Part shown: positions 6,042 to 12,192 of the stretch, piece after piece | Layout: each line of letters starts with the position of its first letter | Numbering within the stretch: position 1 is the stretch's first letter | Assembly (NCBI GenBank): GCA_024277475.1 | Contig: JAJRVC010000182.1 | Span: 1-14,719, forward strand | Source of the DNA: Deltaproteobacteria bacterium | Lineage (GTDB): Bacteria; Desulfobacterota; Desulfobacteria; Desulfobacterales; JAFDCJ01 | Reading direction: 5' to 3' | Length of the DNA stretch: 14,719 bases | Translations under genes and position numbers: made by a program | The notes under the pieces: model-generated | Database searches by the model: none | Seen by the model: the letters and a program-made list of their open reading frames with translations, nothing else | Told to the model about the DNA's origin: nothing

Positions 6042-6686
6042 ATGATAGACATTCCTCTAAATGCAAAAGTTGAATGTGTTGATGGTTCATACGGTAAATC
6101 CACGGGCGTAATCATCAACCCCGTAACAAAGAAGGTGACCCATTTCGTGGTGCAAGGCAAGGGCTTGCATTCATCAAAGGAGCATCTGGTGCCCATTGAT
6201 CAGGTTGTGGAAACCACTTCCGAAACCATCCGCCTGGACTACACCAAAGACGAACTTGCCGCAATGGAACCATTTGTTAAAACCCATTATATCAAGAGCA
6301 CGGCGCCTGCTTATCCTGGTTATTACTATGATGTATATATGAGGCCTTATGTCACCAATGCGGTGATGCGGCCTTCTTACATCCCCGTGAAGCAGGAGTG
6401 CATCCCGCCGGGTGGACTGGCCGTGCGGCGGGGGGCTCGAGTAGAAGCTACGGACGGCAAAGTGGGCAAAGTGGGGGAGTTTTTAGTGGATCCGGCCAGC
6501 GGTCACATCACCCACATGGTTCTGATGGAAGGTCACCTGTGGGGTAAAAAGGAAATAACCCTGCCCATTTCCGGCATTAAAAACGCTTATGAAGACAGGG
6601 TTGACCTCAAATTGGATAAACAGGCCATTGAAGCGTTGCCGCCTATTGCGGTGAAACGGCACTACGGCAAGCAAAGTAACAAATAA
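6042..6686 (+). CDS. Protein with two PRC-barrel domains
   Basis: A 214-residue soluble protein with two PRC-barrel modules. The first covers about residues 1-75 (IPLNAKVECVDGSYGKSTGV, then THFVVQGKG and HLVPIDQVVE). The second covers about 125-205 (GARVEATDGKVGKVGEFLVD, then GHITHMVLMEG and KEITLPISGI, ending DRVDLKLDKQAIEALP). A Tyr/Pro-rich linker (AYPGYYYDVYMRPY) joins them. PRC barrels are small beta folds found in RimM, in the photosynthetic reaction centre H subunit and in many uncharacterised stress proteins; no catalytic residues are expected. ATG 6042 follows AAGGAG by 8 bases. A stump of a paralogue lies at 3924-3998. Function is unknown, probably protein or nucleic-acid binding. 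The 178 bases after it hold no convincing gene. Confidence 0.88.
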   Translation: MIDIPLNAKVECVDGSYGKSTGVIINPVTKKVTHFVVQGKGLHSSKEHLVPIDQVVETTSETIRLDYTKDELAAMEPFVKTHYIKSTAPAYPGYYYDVYMRPYVTNAVMRPSYIPVKQECIPPGGLAVRRGARVEATDGKVGKVGEFLVDPASGHITHMVLMEGHLWGKKEITLPISGIKNAYEDRVDLKLDKQAIEALPPIAVKRHYGKQSNK

Positions 6687-6864
6687 CGGGGTCGAGCCAT
6701 GGCGAAAAAAGAATGCGGCTGACTGACAGGGGCCAGTTGATCGGAGGCTGTTGTTGATGTGCGTGCAGTCTCTGTGCCGGCCAAAATCATTGGCTGCGTC
6801 GGGATCCAGGTCTACCGTGGGGCTGGTTTAAACAATAGCGATAAATAGAAAAGGAAGATGGTCC

Positions 6865-7086
6865 ATGAAAACGATGGAAAAATTTGCCGGCTGGTTTGTT
6901 GATCACGATAAACGCATAATGGCGGCCCATATTAATAAGGAGAAAAACATCCTCAAAAAAGAACTGCGGACTTTGGAAGAGGAGCGGTACACCATGCGGA
7001 ATCAATTTCACCGGCTTGAGGCTCTGATTGAAAAACAAGAGGAACTTGAGAACGCCCTTATAAAGGCGAGCGAAGGAGGGGCTTGA
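6865..7086 (+). CDS. Small coiled-coil protein, 73 aa
   Basis: A charged, helical 73-residue protein. Residues of about 20-70 are strongly coiled-coil-like (NKEKNILKKELRTLEEERYT, then HRLEALIEKQEELENALIKA). It has no Cys and no membrane segment. ATG 6865 follows AGGAAGATGG at normal spacing. Its 3' end carries the ribosome binding site (GGAGGG, 7075-7080) of the next gene, and the two are two bases apart, so they form a translationally linked pair, probably with products that associate. I do not recognise the family. Confidence 0.75.
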   Translation: MKTMEKFAGWFVDHDKRIMAAHINKEKNILKKELRTLEEERYTMRNQFHRLEALIEKQEELENALIKASEGGA

Positions 7087-7088
7087 AG

Positions 7089-7637
7089 ATGTGGTCTCAA
7101 TTAGAAATAAAGCTGGTGAACTGGGAAAACCGCTTAGCGGAAATACGGGCACGAAAAACAGAGGACCGTCTGGAGGACGACCGGGATTATGTGACCAGGG
7201 AGCTTTCTCTGCTGGAAGCAGAAAAAAAATCGGTAGAAACGCGATTAAAAAAAATGAACGAACTCATAACCAAAGTGCGCCTTTTGATCGAGGATCTGAA
7301 CGAGGATCTGTGTCATGAATTTTCCGGGGGACGTTCTCAAGCGGATGTAAAAAAGGCATTACTGGTGGAATTCGGCCGTCGGTTGGAAGAAGACTATCGT
7401 AATGGTCGCAGAAGAATTCGTGAATTCCTGGAAAAAAATTACCATATCAATAAAGCAGCATCCAGGGATCTGTTCTCTCTTCTGGAAGAAGAAGATACTA
7501 TTAGTTACCAGGTGAACCTTCCGGGGAAACTGAAATATGAGCTTCTTATGTTTTCCGGGGCTGATGGGAATTTGAATTCGGTACCTGATCCCGGCAAAAT
7601 CTATGAATTTTCCGACTGGTGGGAGATCAGGGCATAA
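7089..7637 (+). CDS. Coiled-coil protein, hypothetical, 182 aa
   Basis: The N-terminal half (about 1-85) is a long charged helix or coiled coil (WENRLAEIRARKTEDRLEDD, then LSLLEAEKKSVETRLKKMNE). The C-terminal half (about 95-182) looks globular, with FGRRLEEDYRNGRRRIREFL, NKAASRDLFSLLEEEDTISY, and an aromatic end, FSDWWEIRA. No signal peptide or membrane segment is seen. I chose ATG 7089, 8 bases behind GGAGGG. An in-frame TTG at 7083 overlaps the upstream stop but is too close to that site. With the 73-residue coiled-coil protein before it, this is a two-gene unit. Function is unknown; an assembly or scaffold role is only a guess. Confidence 0.8.
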   Translation: MWSQLEIKLVNWENRLAEIRARKTEDRLEDDRDYVTRELSLLEAEKKSVETRLKKMNELITKVRLLIEDLNEDLCHEFSGGRSQADVKKALLVEFGRRLEEDYRNGRRRIREFLEKNYHINKAASRDLFSLLEEEDTISYQVNLPGKLKYELLMFSGADGNLNSVPDPGKIYEFSDWWEIRA

Positions 7638-7744
7638 TTTAGACAGAAAGGGATTAAACAAAAAAGATGCCCGGCATTTGAATTAGCTTGAAAAAAAACA
7701 TACGTTGGGATAAGTCTCCCAAGAGGCTCAAGAGGCTTTTCAAT

Positions 7745-8152
7745 ATGTATCTGTTCAGGAAAAAAATTTCGGAAGAAAAAAGACAGGTCCAGGTGAAAAA
7801 TCGCCGGGTACATATGTCGAATGAACGAACCTTTTTGGCATGGATCCGCACCAGCATCGGGATTATGGCTTTCGGTTTCGTTATTCAAAAATTTTTTACT
7901 TCCTCCGGATCCCTTCAAATTACCGGCGCTCAAGATGTTGCTGGTGAATTTGATTACTACGTTTTTCTAGGAATTTTCCTCGTTCTTCTGGGCGCGGCTG
8001 CCGGGTTTCTGGCGGTCTACCGCTATATTGTTACCGAAAAGCAAATCATAGAAGACACCTACCGTCCGTCGATTATAAGCGACGTAATGGTTGCTATTTT
8101 GTTGGGTTCCATCGGTTTGTTGCTGGTTATCTATTTAGTCAAAACGCTATAG
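7745..8152 (+). CDS. DUF202 (YidH-type) small membrane protein
   Basis: An inner-membrane protein with the DUF202 signature MSNERTFLAWIRTSIGIMAF, which is a conserved Arg/Asn-rich start followed by the first membrane helix. Two more membrane segments follow (YYVFLGIFLVLLGAAAGFLA and VMVAILLGSIGLLLVIYLV), giving three in all. A positively charged N-terminus (FRKKISEEKRQVQVKNRR) precedes the first. I chose ATG 7745 with a GAGG about 10 bases upstream, giving 135 residues, in line with the family. The frame stays open further up to TTG 7688, which has no ribosome binding site, so a longer form is possible. DUF202 proteins have no settled function. The gene ends 116 bases before the end of a convergent minus-strand gene; that spacer has one weak GCGA/TCGC hairpin. 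Confidence 0.9.
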   Translation: MYLFRKKISEEKRQVQVKNRRVHMSNERTFLAWIRTSIGIMAFGFVIQKFFTSSGSLQITGAQDVAGEFDYYVFLGIFLVLLGAAAGFLAVYRYIVTEKQIIEDTYRPSIISDVMVAILLGSIGLLLVIYLVKTL

Positions 8153-8268
8153 GTGGAAAAAAAGATGTCGTTCTGCGAGCATTGTGGCGGCGTTAACAGT
8201 ATACGTTTCTCGTCGACTTGTCGGTTTGGGGCGAGGCTTCGCTATTGATAACAGAAAATCGGCCGCAT

Positions 8269-9075
8269 TCAAGGCACCGGAGTCGTTATGCGAACATGAA
8301 TCTTTGCCTGCTTTACCCCCGGAACGGATTCGGCAATCTTAGTCAGCTCTTTGACAATAGTCTCTTCTTCGGGCTCAGGAGCCACAGTATAGACCTGAAC
8401 CAACCCATTGTCGGCCTGAACCTCGACGTCCGGCTTTGCGTTCACGAGGGCAGCCTTCACATTTGCCGCCAGGGCAAGATCAGCCATGGCTTTTTGAGAA
8501 TCAGGGGTCGTCCTGAAATGCTCCAGAGAAACCGTGCGGCAGATAATTTCGGCCGCATCATCCACGGAAATATTTTTTATGTGAAGAATCAAATCATAAT
8601 TGTGCGGATCCCGTGTATCAATACCGTAAAGGAATTTGCTCCAGTTCCTTCTTTCCCTGTCATCTTTTTTGAGGAAATGCTCTGTTTCTTTGGCAGTTAT
8701 TCCCTCTCGTTCCATCTCATTTTTCACACGATCTGCCAGGTCGGCAACAATTCGAACTTTGAGAACGTGAGCGATGTCATCGACAAAAAAATGGCCGGCA
8801 AGCCCGTAGTAAATCACATTATCTTTTAGAAAATATTGGCAGATGGCAGCCTGGATATAAGCGATGTATTTTTGTTTTCCATAAATAAATCGATCCAAAA
8901 TCGAGGGGGCATCATGGATGGCACGAACCAGTTTTATTTCCGGAATATTGAACTCTTCTGAAGCCTCGAGCAGAACCTCGCGGGAAATGCAATCGTAGCC
9001 CAATTTTGCAGCAACCTTTTCGGCTACTTCTTTTCCCTTGCTGTAGGACCCTCTGGAAATAGTTATAATAGACAT
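8269..9075 (-). CDS. Cytidylate-kinase-like P-loop protein with C-terminal BON-like domain
   Basis: A 268-residue cytoplasmic protein. Residues 1-195 form a cytidylate-kinase-like fold (AAA_26 type). It begins MSIITISRGSYSKGKEVAEK, a P-loop in the ISR..GS..K.(V/I)A form, then KLGYDCISREVL. LKVRIVADLADRVKNEMERE and KKDDRERRNWSKFLYG provide the Arg-rich lid, and DPHNYDLILHIKNISVDDAA closes the domain. Residues of about 200-268 look like a BON domain (DLALAANVKAALVNAKPDVE, then TVKELTKIAESVPGVKQAKI-like text). The true start is ATG 9075 because AGGAGG lies 6 bases before it; the longer frame to 9138 runs into repeat A. The substrate is unknown, and proteins of this group are distinct from housekeeping Cmk. 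It stands alone on the minus strand. Confidence 0.86.
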   Translation of the reverse strand: MSIITISRGSYSKGKEVAEKVAAKLGYDCISREVLLEASEEFNIPEIKLVRAIHDAPSILDRFIYGKQKYIAYIQAAICQYFLKDNVIYYGLAGHFFVDDIAHVLKVRIVADLADRVKNEMEREGITAKETEHFLKKDDRERRNWSKFLYGIDTRDPHNYDLILHIKNISVDDAAEIICRTVSLEHFRTTPDSQKAMADLALAANVKAALVNAKPDVEVQADNGLVQVYTVAPEPEEETIVKELTKIAESVPGVKQAKIHVRITTPVP

Positions 9076-9105
9076 TCTCGGCCTCCTGTTTAACAATAAA
9101 CCAAT

Positions 9106-9220
9106 TTTGATATGGCCGCAAAAAGGCACAAAAAGCACAAAAATAAAATTTCAAGACTTGTAATTTCAGTGTGTTACAATGAACAAAAATCGAAATTCTG
9201 ACTTTTTACAAATCCATCAA
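9106..9220. repeat. Dispersed intergenic repeat A, right copy (inverted)
   Basis: The reverse complement of this stretch matches 1064-1178. On the minus strand it ends about 30 bases before the start codon of the cytidylate-kinase-like gene, so it covers that gene's promoter and leader region. The remaining sequence between repeats A and B (9221-9370) is AT-rich and shows nothing I can name. Confidence 0.8.
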
Positions 9221-9370
9221 TTTTTTTTTCAGGATAACCAAAACTTGAAGCACTTGCAAGGAATAAAACAATTAAACCTTTGCGTTCTTTACTGGCTTGA
9301 TAATCAAATGAGTAATTAGAGATATCGTTGATTGGGTGATTAGTTAAGTGGTTATAAATTATAGATTTAT

Positions 9371-9540
9371 CCCATATTTGCAAAATAATTGGACACTGGC
9401 ACTCAGGTTTCAGGTGTCAGTAGTAAAAAAGTGAGGGCCAGCCTGAAACCTGACACCTGAAACCTATTCTCCGAAAAAGCTTCATTACGCCGATAATATC
9501 CAAAAAAAAGAGCTATTTTCATAGTAAATTATGAGGTCTG
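9371..9540. repeat. Dispersed intergenic repeat B, right copy (inverted)
   Basis: The reverse complement matches 1518-1696. In this copy the inner part is built of heptamers (CTGAAAC, CTGACAC, CTGAAAC at 9443-9463) and of their inverse (CAGGTTT, CAGGTGT at 9404-9417). It ends 127 bases before the NtrC-type regulator gene; 9541-9667 holds no other recognisable feature. Confidence 0.82.
9405..9465. repeat. Long hairpin inside repeat B, right copy
   Basis: AGGTTTCAGGTGTCAG (9405-9420) is the exact reverse complement of CTGACACCTGAAACCT (9450-9465). This gives a perfect 16-base-pair stem with a 29-base loop that contains TAGTAAAAAAGTGAG. No T-run directly follows on the plus strand. The same arms are only partly preserved in the left copy. 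Confidence 0.8.
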
Positions 9541-9667
9541 AAGTTAAAGAGGATGAATAGAATAGGAAATAAACGGATCTTCGGCAAATCGGATAAGGCA
9601 ATCCGGTTTGGCGGTCAAAGCCCTGCTGTCAGCCCAATCATCTCACAGAATCGTGGGAACGACTGAA

Positions 9668-11101
9668 ATGGAACCGATCAGAATCCTTGTTATTGATGAT
9701 GAACCTGTAATCTGTGACGGCTGCCGGCTGTCACTTTCGGAACAGGGTTTTGTGGTGGATACCTGCTGGCGCGGCGTACAGGGGCTTGAAATGCTCCTTG
9801 GGGGAGCATACGATCTTGCATTGCTGGACATGAAGCTTCCGGATATGAACGGAATGGAAATCTTGCGCAGCGCCCAAGAACGGCAGCCTGATATCTACCT
9901 CATTGTCATGACCGGCTATTCCAGCGTCGAAAACGCCGTGGCAGCCATGAAACTGGGGGCATATGATTATCTTGCCAAGCCGTTTACAGATGATGAACTG
10001 ATCCTTGCCGTCCAAAGAGCCATTGAAAATAAGCGCCTGAAAGAAGAAAATCTGGCCCTGCGACACCAAATCAGTGAGCGATATGACTTTGGCAACATCA
10101 TCGGTGAAAACCCCAAGATACTCAAAGTTTTTAATGAAATCCAAAAAGTCGCTCCCACCGACACTACGGTACTGCTTTGCGGTGAGAGCGGCACCGGCAA
10201 AGAGCTTTTCGCCCGCGCCATTCACGCCCACAGCAAAAGGGCTGCCCGTCAATTTGTGGCAGTGGATTGCAATACGTTTTCTTCATCCCTGCTGGAAAGT
10301 GAAATGTTTGGACATGTTAGAGGTGCTTTTACCGGGGCGGTCAAAGATAAAGCCGGCATTTTCGAAGTAGCCAGCTATGGCTCCCTCTTTCTGGACGAGG
10401 TGGCCAACCTCAACATCGATATTCAAGCCAAACTACTACGGGCCATGGAAACCCGGGAGTTCAAACCGGTGGGTGCCAGCCGGCTGAAAAAATCCAATGC
10501 TCGGATCATTGCCGCCACCAACCGGGATTTGAAAGCCATGGTGGATGACGGCAGCTTCCGGGAAGATTTTTTTTATCGCCTAAACGTATTTTCAATATTT
10601 ATCCCAGCGCTCAGGGAACGAAAAGATGATATACCTCGACTGCTTTACCATTTTTTAAAGGTGTATTGCCGCCAAACAGGCAAGCACATCGACGGATTCT
10701 CGGACGATTCTCTTGAAGTACTGGTTAATTACGACTGGCCGGGAAATGTCAGAGAGCTAAAAAATGTGGTCGAGCGCCTGGTCATCCTCTCCGATGGCCC
10801 GGTTCTGAAATACCATAATCTGTCCGATCACTGGAAGACAACACAAGGTCAGTCCCGGCAAACGGTTCCCGAAACACTGGAGGAACTCAAATCGATTAAA
10901 CGGGATCTGCTGGAAAACCAATTTGGGGAGATCGAAAAAAAATTTCTTCAAAAAGCCCTTTCCACTACGGACGGAAATATCACCCGGGCCGCCGGGCGGG
11001 TGGGCATGCAAAGGTCCAATTTTTCCGCTCTCATGAAAAAGCACGGTATATCGGCAACCTCCGTCAATGCGGCTTCAATAAAAGTATATTCCACAAAATA
11101 A
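9668..11101 (+). CDS. Sigma-54-dependent response regulator, NtrC family
   Basis: A 477-residue cytoplasmic activator with the full three-domain layout. The receiver is at 1-120, with IDDE acidic pocket, Asp54 in LLDMKLPD as phosphorylation site, and Lys104 in AKPF. The AAA+ domain is at about 142-375, with Walker A GESGTGKE 172-179, the sigma-54 contact loop GAFTGA 219-224, Walker B LFLDEV 240-245, and REDFFYRL and NYDWPGNVREL. A Fis-type helix-turn-helix is at about 436-462 (NITRAAGRVGMQRSNFSALM). I chose ATG 9668, where the receiver begins; an in-frame TTG 9608 would add 20 atypical residues. It is complete and should be able to open sigma-54 promoters. The nearest is the -24/-12 element at 11346, 245 bases after its stop. 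Its receiver is closely similar to the stand-alone receiver at 13424. Confidence 0.96.
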   Translation: MEPIRILVIDDEPVICDGCRLSLSEQGFVVDTCWRGVQGLEMLLGGAYDLALLDMKLPDMNGMEILRSAQERQPDIYLIVMTGYSSVENAVAAMKLGAYDYLAKPFTDDELILAVQRAIENKRLKEENLALRHQISERYDFGNIIGENPKILKVFNEIQKVAPTDTTVLLCGESGTGKELFARAIHAHSKRAARQFVAVDCNTFSSSLLESEMFGHVRGAFTGAVKDKAGIFEVASYGSLFLDEVANLNIDIQAKLLRAMETREFKPVGASRLKKSNARIIAATNRDLKAMVDDGSFREDFFYRLNVFSIFIPALRERKDDIPRLLYHFLKVYCRQTGKHIDGFSDDSLEVLVNYDWPGNVRELKNVVERLVILSDGPVLKYHNLSDHWKTTQGQSRQTVPETLEELKSIKRDLLENQFGEIEKKFLQKALSTTDGNITRAAGRVGMQRSNFSALMKKHGISATSVNAASIKVYSTK

Positions 11102-11112
11102 CAAAATTTGGT

Positions 11113-11243
11113 GTATCATTTGGCGTATCATTTGGCGTATAGGACGTTATACTTTCATATAATTTTTTATACGCGTATAATACCCTTTAATTACAGCGAA
11201 ATATGTCAATATTGCGATTGTAGCCGTACAGAGCTCTATACGC
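11113..11243. promoter_or_regulatory. Candidate enhancer sites: 12-base tandem repeat and TATACGC dyads
   Basis: The unit GTATCATTTGGC occurs twice in tandem (11113-11136) and starts a third time. The heptamer GCGTATA or its complement TATACGC occurs at 11135-11141, as the perfect 12-base palindrome TATACGCGTATA at 11168-11179, and at 11237-11243. The palindrome centre is about 175 bases upstream of the -24 element, a usual distance for binding sites of NtrC-type activators. The binding protein is inferred. The rest of this 312-base gap is AT-rich and empty. Confidence 0.55.
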
Positions 11244-11345
11244 CTGTCTTCCTCGAAACCTGGATGGATGGCTCCGATTTTAAACATAACCGATTGATAT
11301 AATATAAAATATAATTTATGCAATCCTTTTTACCTCCATCATTAA

Positions 11346-11362
11346 TTGGCACATCCTTTGCT
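11346..11362 (+). promoter_or_regulatory. Sigma-54 (-24/-12) promoter
   Basis: TTGGCACATCCTTTGCT contains TGGCAC (11347-11352), a 5-base spacer and TTGCT (11358-11362). This is a full match to the sigma-54 consensus TGGCAC-N5-TTGCW with the required 10 bases between GG and GC. Transcription would start near 11374, about 40 bases before the response regulator gene at 11414. An NtrC-type activator is encoded immediately upstream. Confidence 0.87.
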
Positions 11363-11413
11363 CTTGTTAATATCATTCAAAATAAATTAGGAAAAAAATG
11401 AGGCGGCATCATC

Positions 11414-12103
11414 ATGACACCATTTCAGAAACATACGGCAACCGATTATGAAACTCACCCTCATATCCTGGTGATGGAAGATGACTATAGCGTGGCTAAG
11501 GGCCTGGAACTGGTCCTTAGCGAAGCGGGCTATGAGGTAAATTTGGCCGATACGGGTCGACTGGCGATGGAAGCGTTCGAAAAAAAACGCTTTGATCTCC
11601 TGGTGGCGGATCTGCGACTGCCGGACATCGACGGCATGGAGATCATCAAACAGGTAAAAGCCCAAAAACCCGAGACTGAAGTCATTGTAATTACCGGTTA
11701 CGGCACCACGACCGCGGCGGTTAATGCTATAAAGTTAGGAGTTTTAGATTTCTTGCCCAAACCGTTTACCGAGGACCAGATAAAAACCGCCATCCATAAG
11801 GCACTCAAGGAGCATGGGGAAAAACCGGCTGAGACCGTTGTGAAAAGAGCTGAAACCGATGAAGAAAAACTGATCCAGATAGGGGAGGTGCTGAAAGTGT
11901 TGAACCGCACTGCCGAAGATATGGATTTCTGGTCTGATTTGATGGAAAATGGATCTTTTGCGCTTGCGGACTATCCGCTGTCAATTGAAGCCAAGGCAGC
12001 CATTGCCTCCGGCGATCTGAAGTGGGTTAACGAAAACGTGGGAGAACTGACCCAGAAACAATCGATATTCATCTACAAACGACTGGAGAGGGAGGTCTGG
12101 TAA
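11414..12103 (+). CDS. Response regulator with receiver and uncharacterised C-terminal domain
   Basis: A 229-residue cytoplasmic protein. Residues of about 15-132 are a CheY-like receiver: acidic MEDD at 21-24, Asp66 in VADLRLPD as phosphorylation site, Thr94 in ITGYG, Lys116 in PKPF. Residues of about 150-229 form a small helical domain that is not a helix-turn-helix I recognise (LIQIGEVLKVLNRTAEDMDF, SFALADYPLSIEAKAAIASG, DLKWVNENVGELTQ, IFIYKRLEREVW). I think this tail recurs in regulators beside Hdr-type clusters, but that is from memory. ATG 11414 is preceded by AGGCGG. It is the first gene behind the sigma-54 promoter and 85 bases before the histidine kinase gene. The output may be protein-protein contact rather than DNA binding. 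Confidence 0.9.
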   Translation: MTPFQKHTATDYETHPHILVMEDDYSVAKGLELVLSEAGYEVNLADTGRLAMEAFEKKRFDLLVADLRLPDIDGMEIIKQVKAQKPETEVIVITGYGTTTAAVNAIKLGVLDFLPKPFTEDQIKTAIHKALKEHGEKPAETVVKRAETDEEKLIQIGEVLKVLNRTAEDMDFWSDLMENGSFALADYPLSIEAKAAIASGDLKWVNENVGELTQKQSIFIYKRLEREVW

Positions 12104-12150
12104 TCCAGGTGACAGTCATAACGTTGGGATAATAAGGGAATTGAGCAGCA

Positions 12151-12192
12151 ATGAATTTTGATCTTCACCTCAAATTTGCGGGCATCCTATGA
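12151..12192 (+). CDS. Possible 13-codon leader ORF coupled to the kinase gene
   Basis: ATG 12151 opens MNFDLHLKFAGIL and its TGA (12190-12192) overlaps the kinase start as ATGA. GAG lies 6 bases before the ATG and AGGGA a few bases further up. The kinase start has only a weak ribosome binding site of its own, so ribosomes finishing the short frame could restart there. This is weak evidence, and the overlap could be chance. Confidence 0.3.
   Translation: MNFDLHLKFAGIL

Noticed and set aside
6699..6848. A frame from ATG 6699 to TAG 6848 open apart from two TGA codons (MAKKECG, LTGAS, then about 35 residues starting SEAVVDVRAV), tempting as a second selenoprotein.
   Set aside because: No recognisable family, no good ribosome binding site, two TGAs within eight codons and no stem-loop that I could see. 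More likely degraded spacer or chance.
8165..8247. Short ORF MSFCEHCGGVNSIRFSSTC and eight more residues, with a CxxC pair, behind AGGTGG.
   Set aside because: Only 27 codons, no family recognised, and it lies in the spacer between convergent genes; not enough support to call a gene.
8218..8829. A 203-codon plus-strand frame opposite the cytidylate-kinase-like gene.
   Set aside because: It is antisense to a gene with clear motifs and a strong ribosome binding site, and its translation has no coherent protein features.
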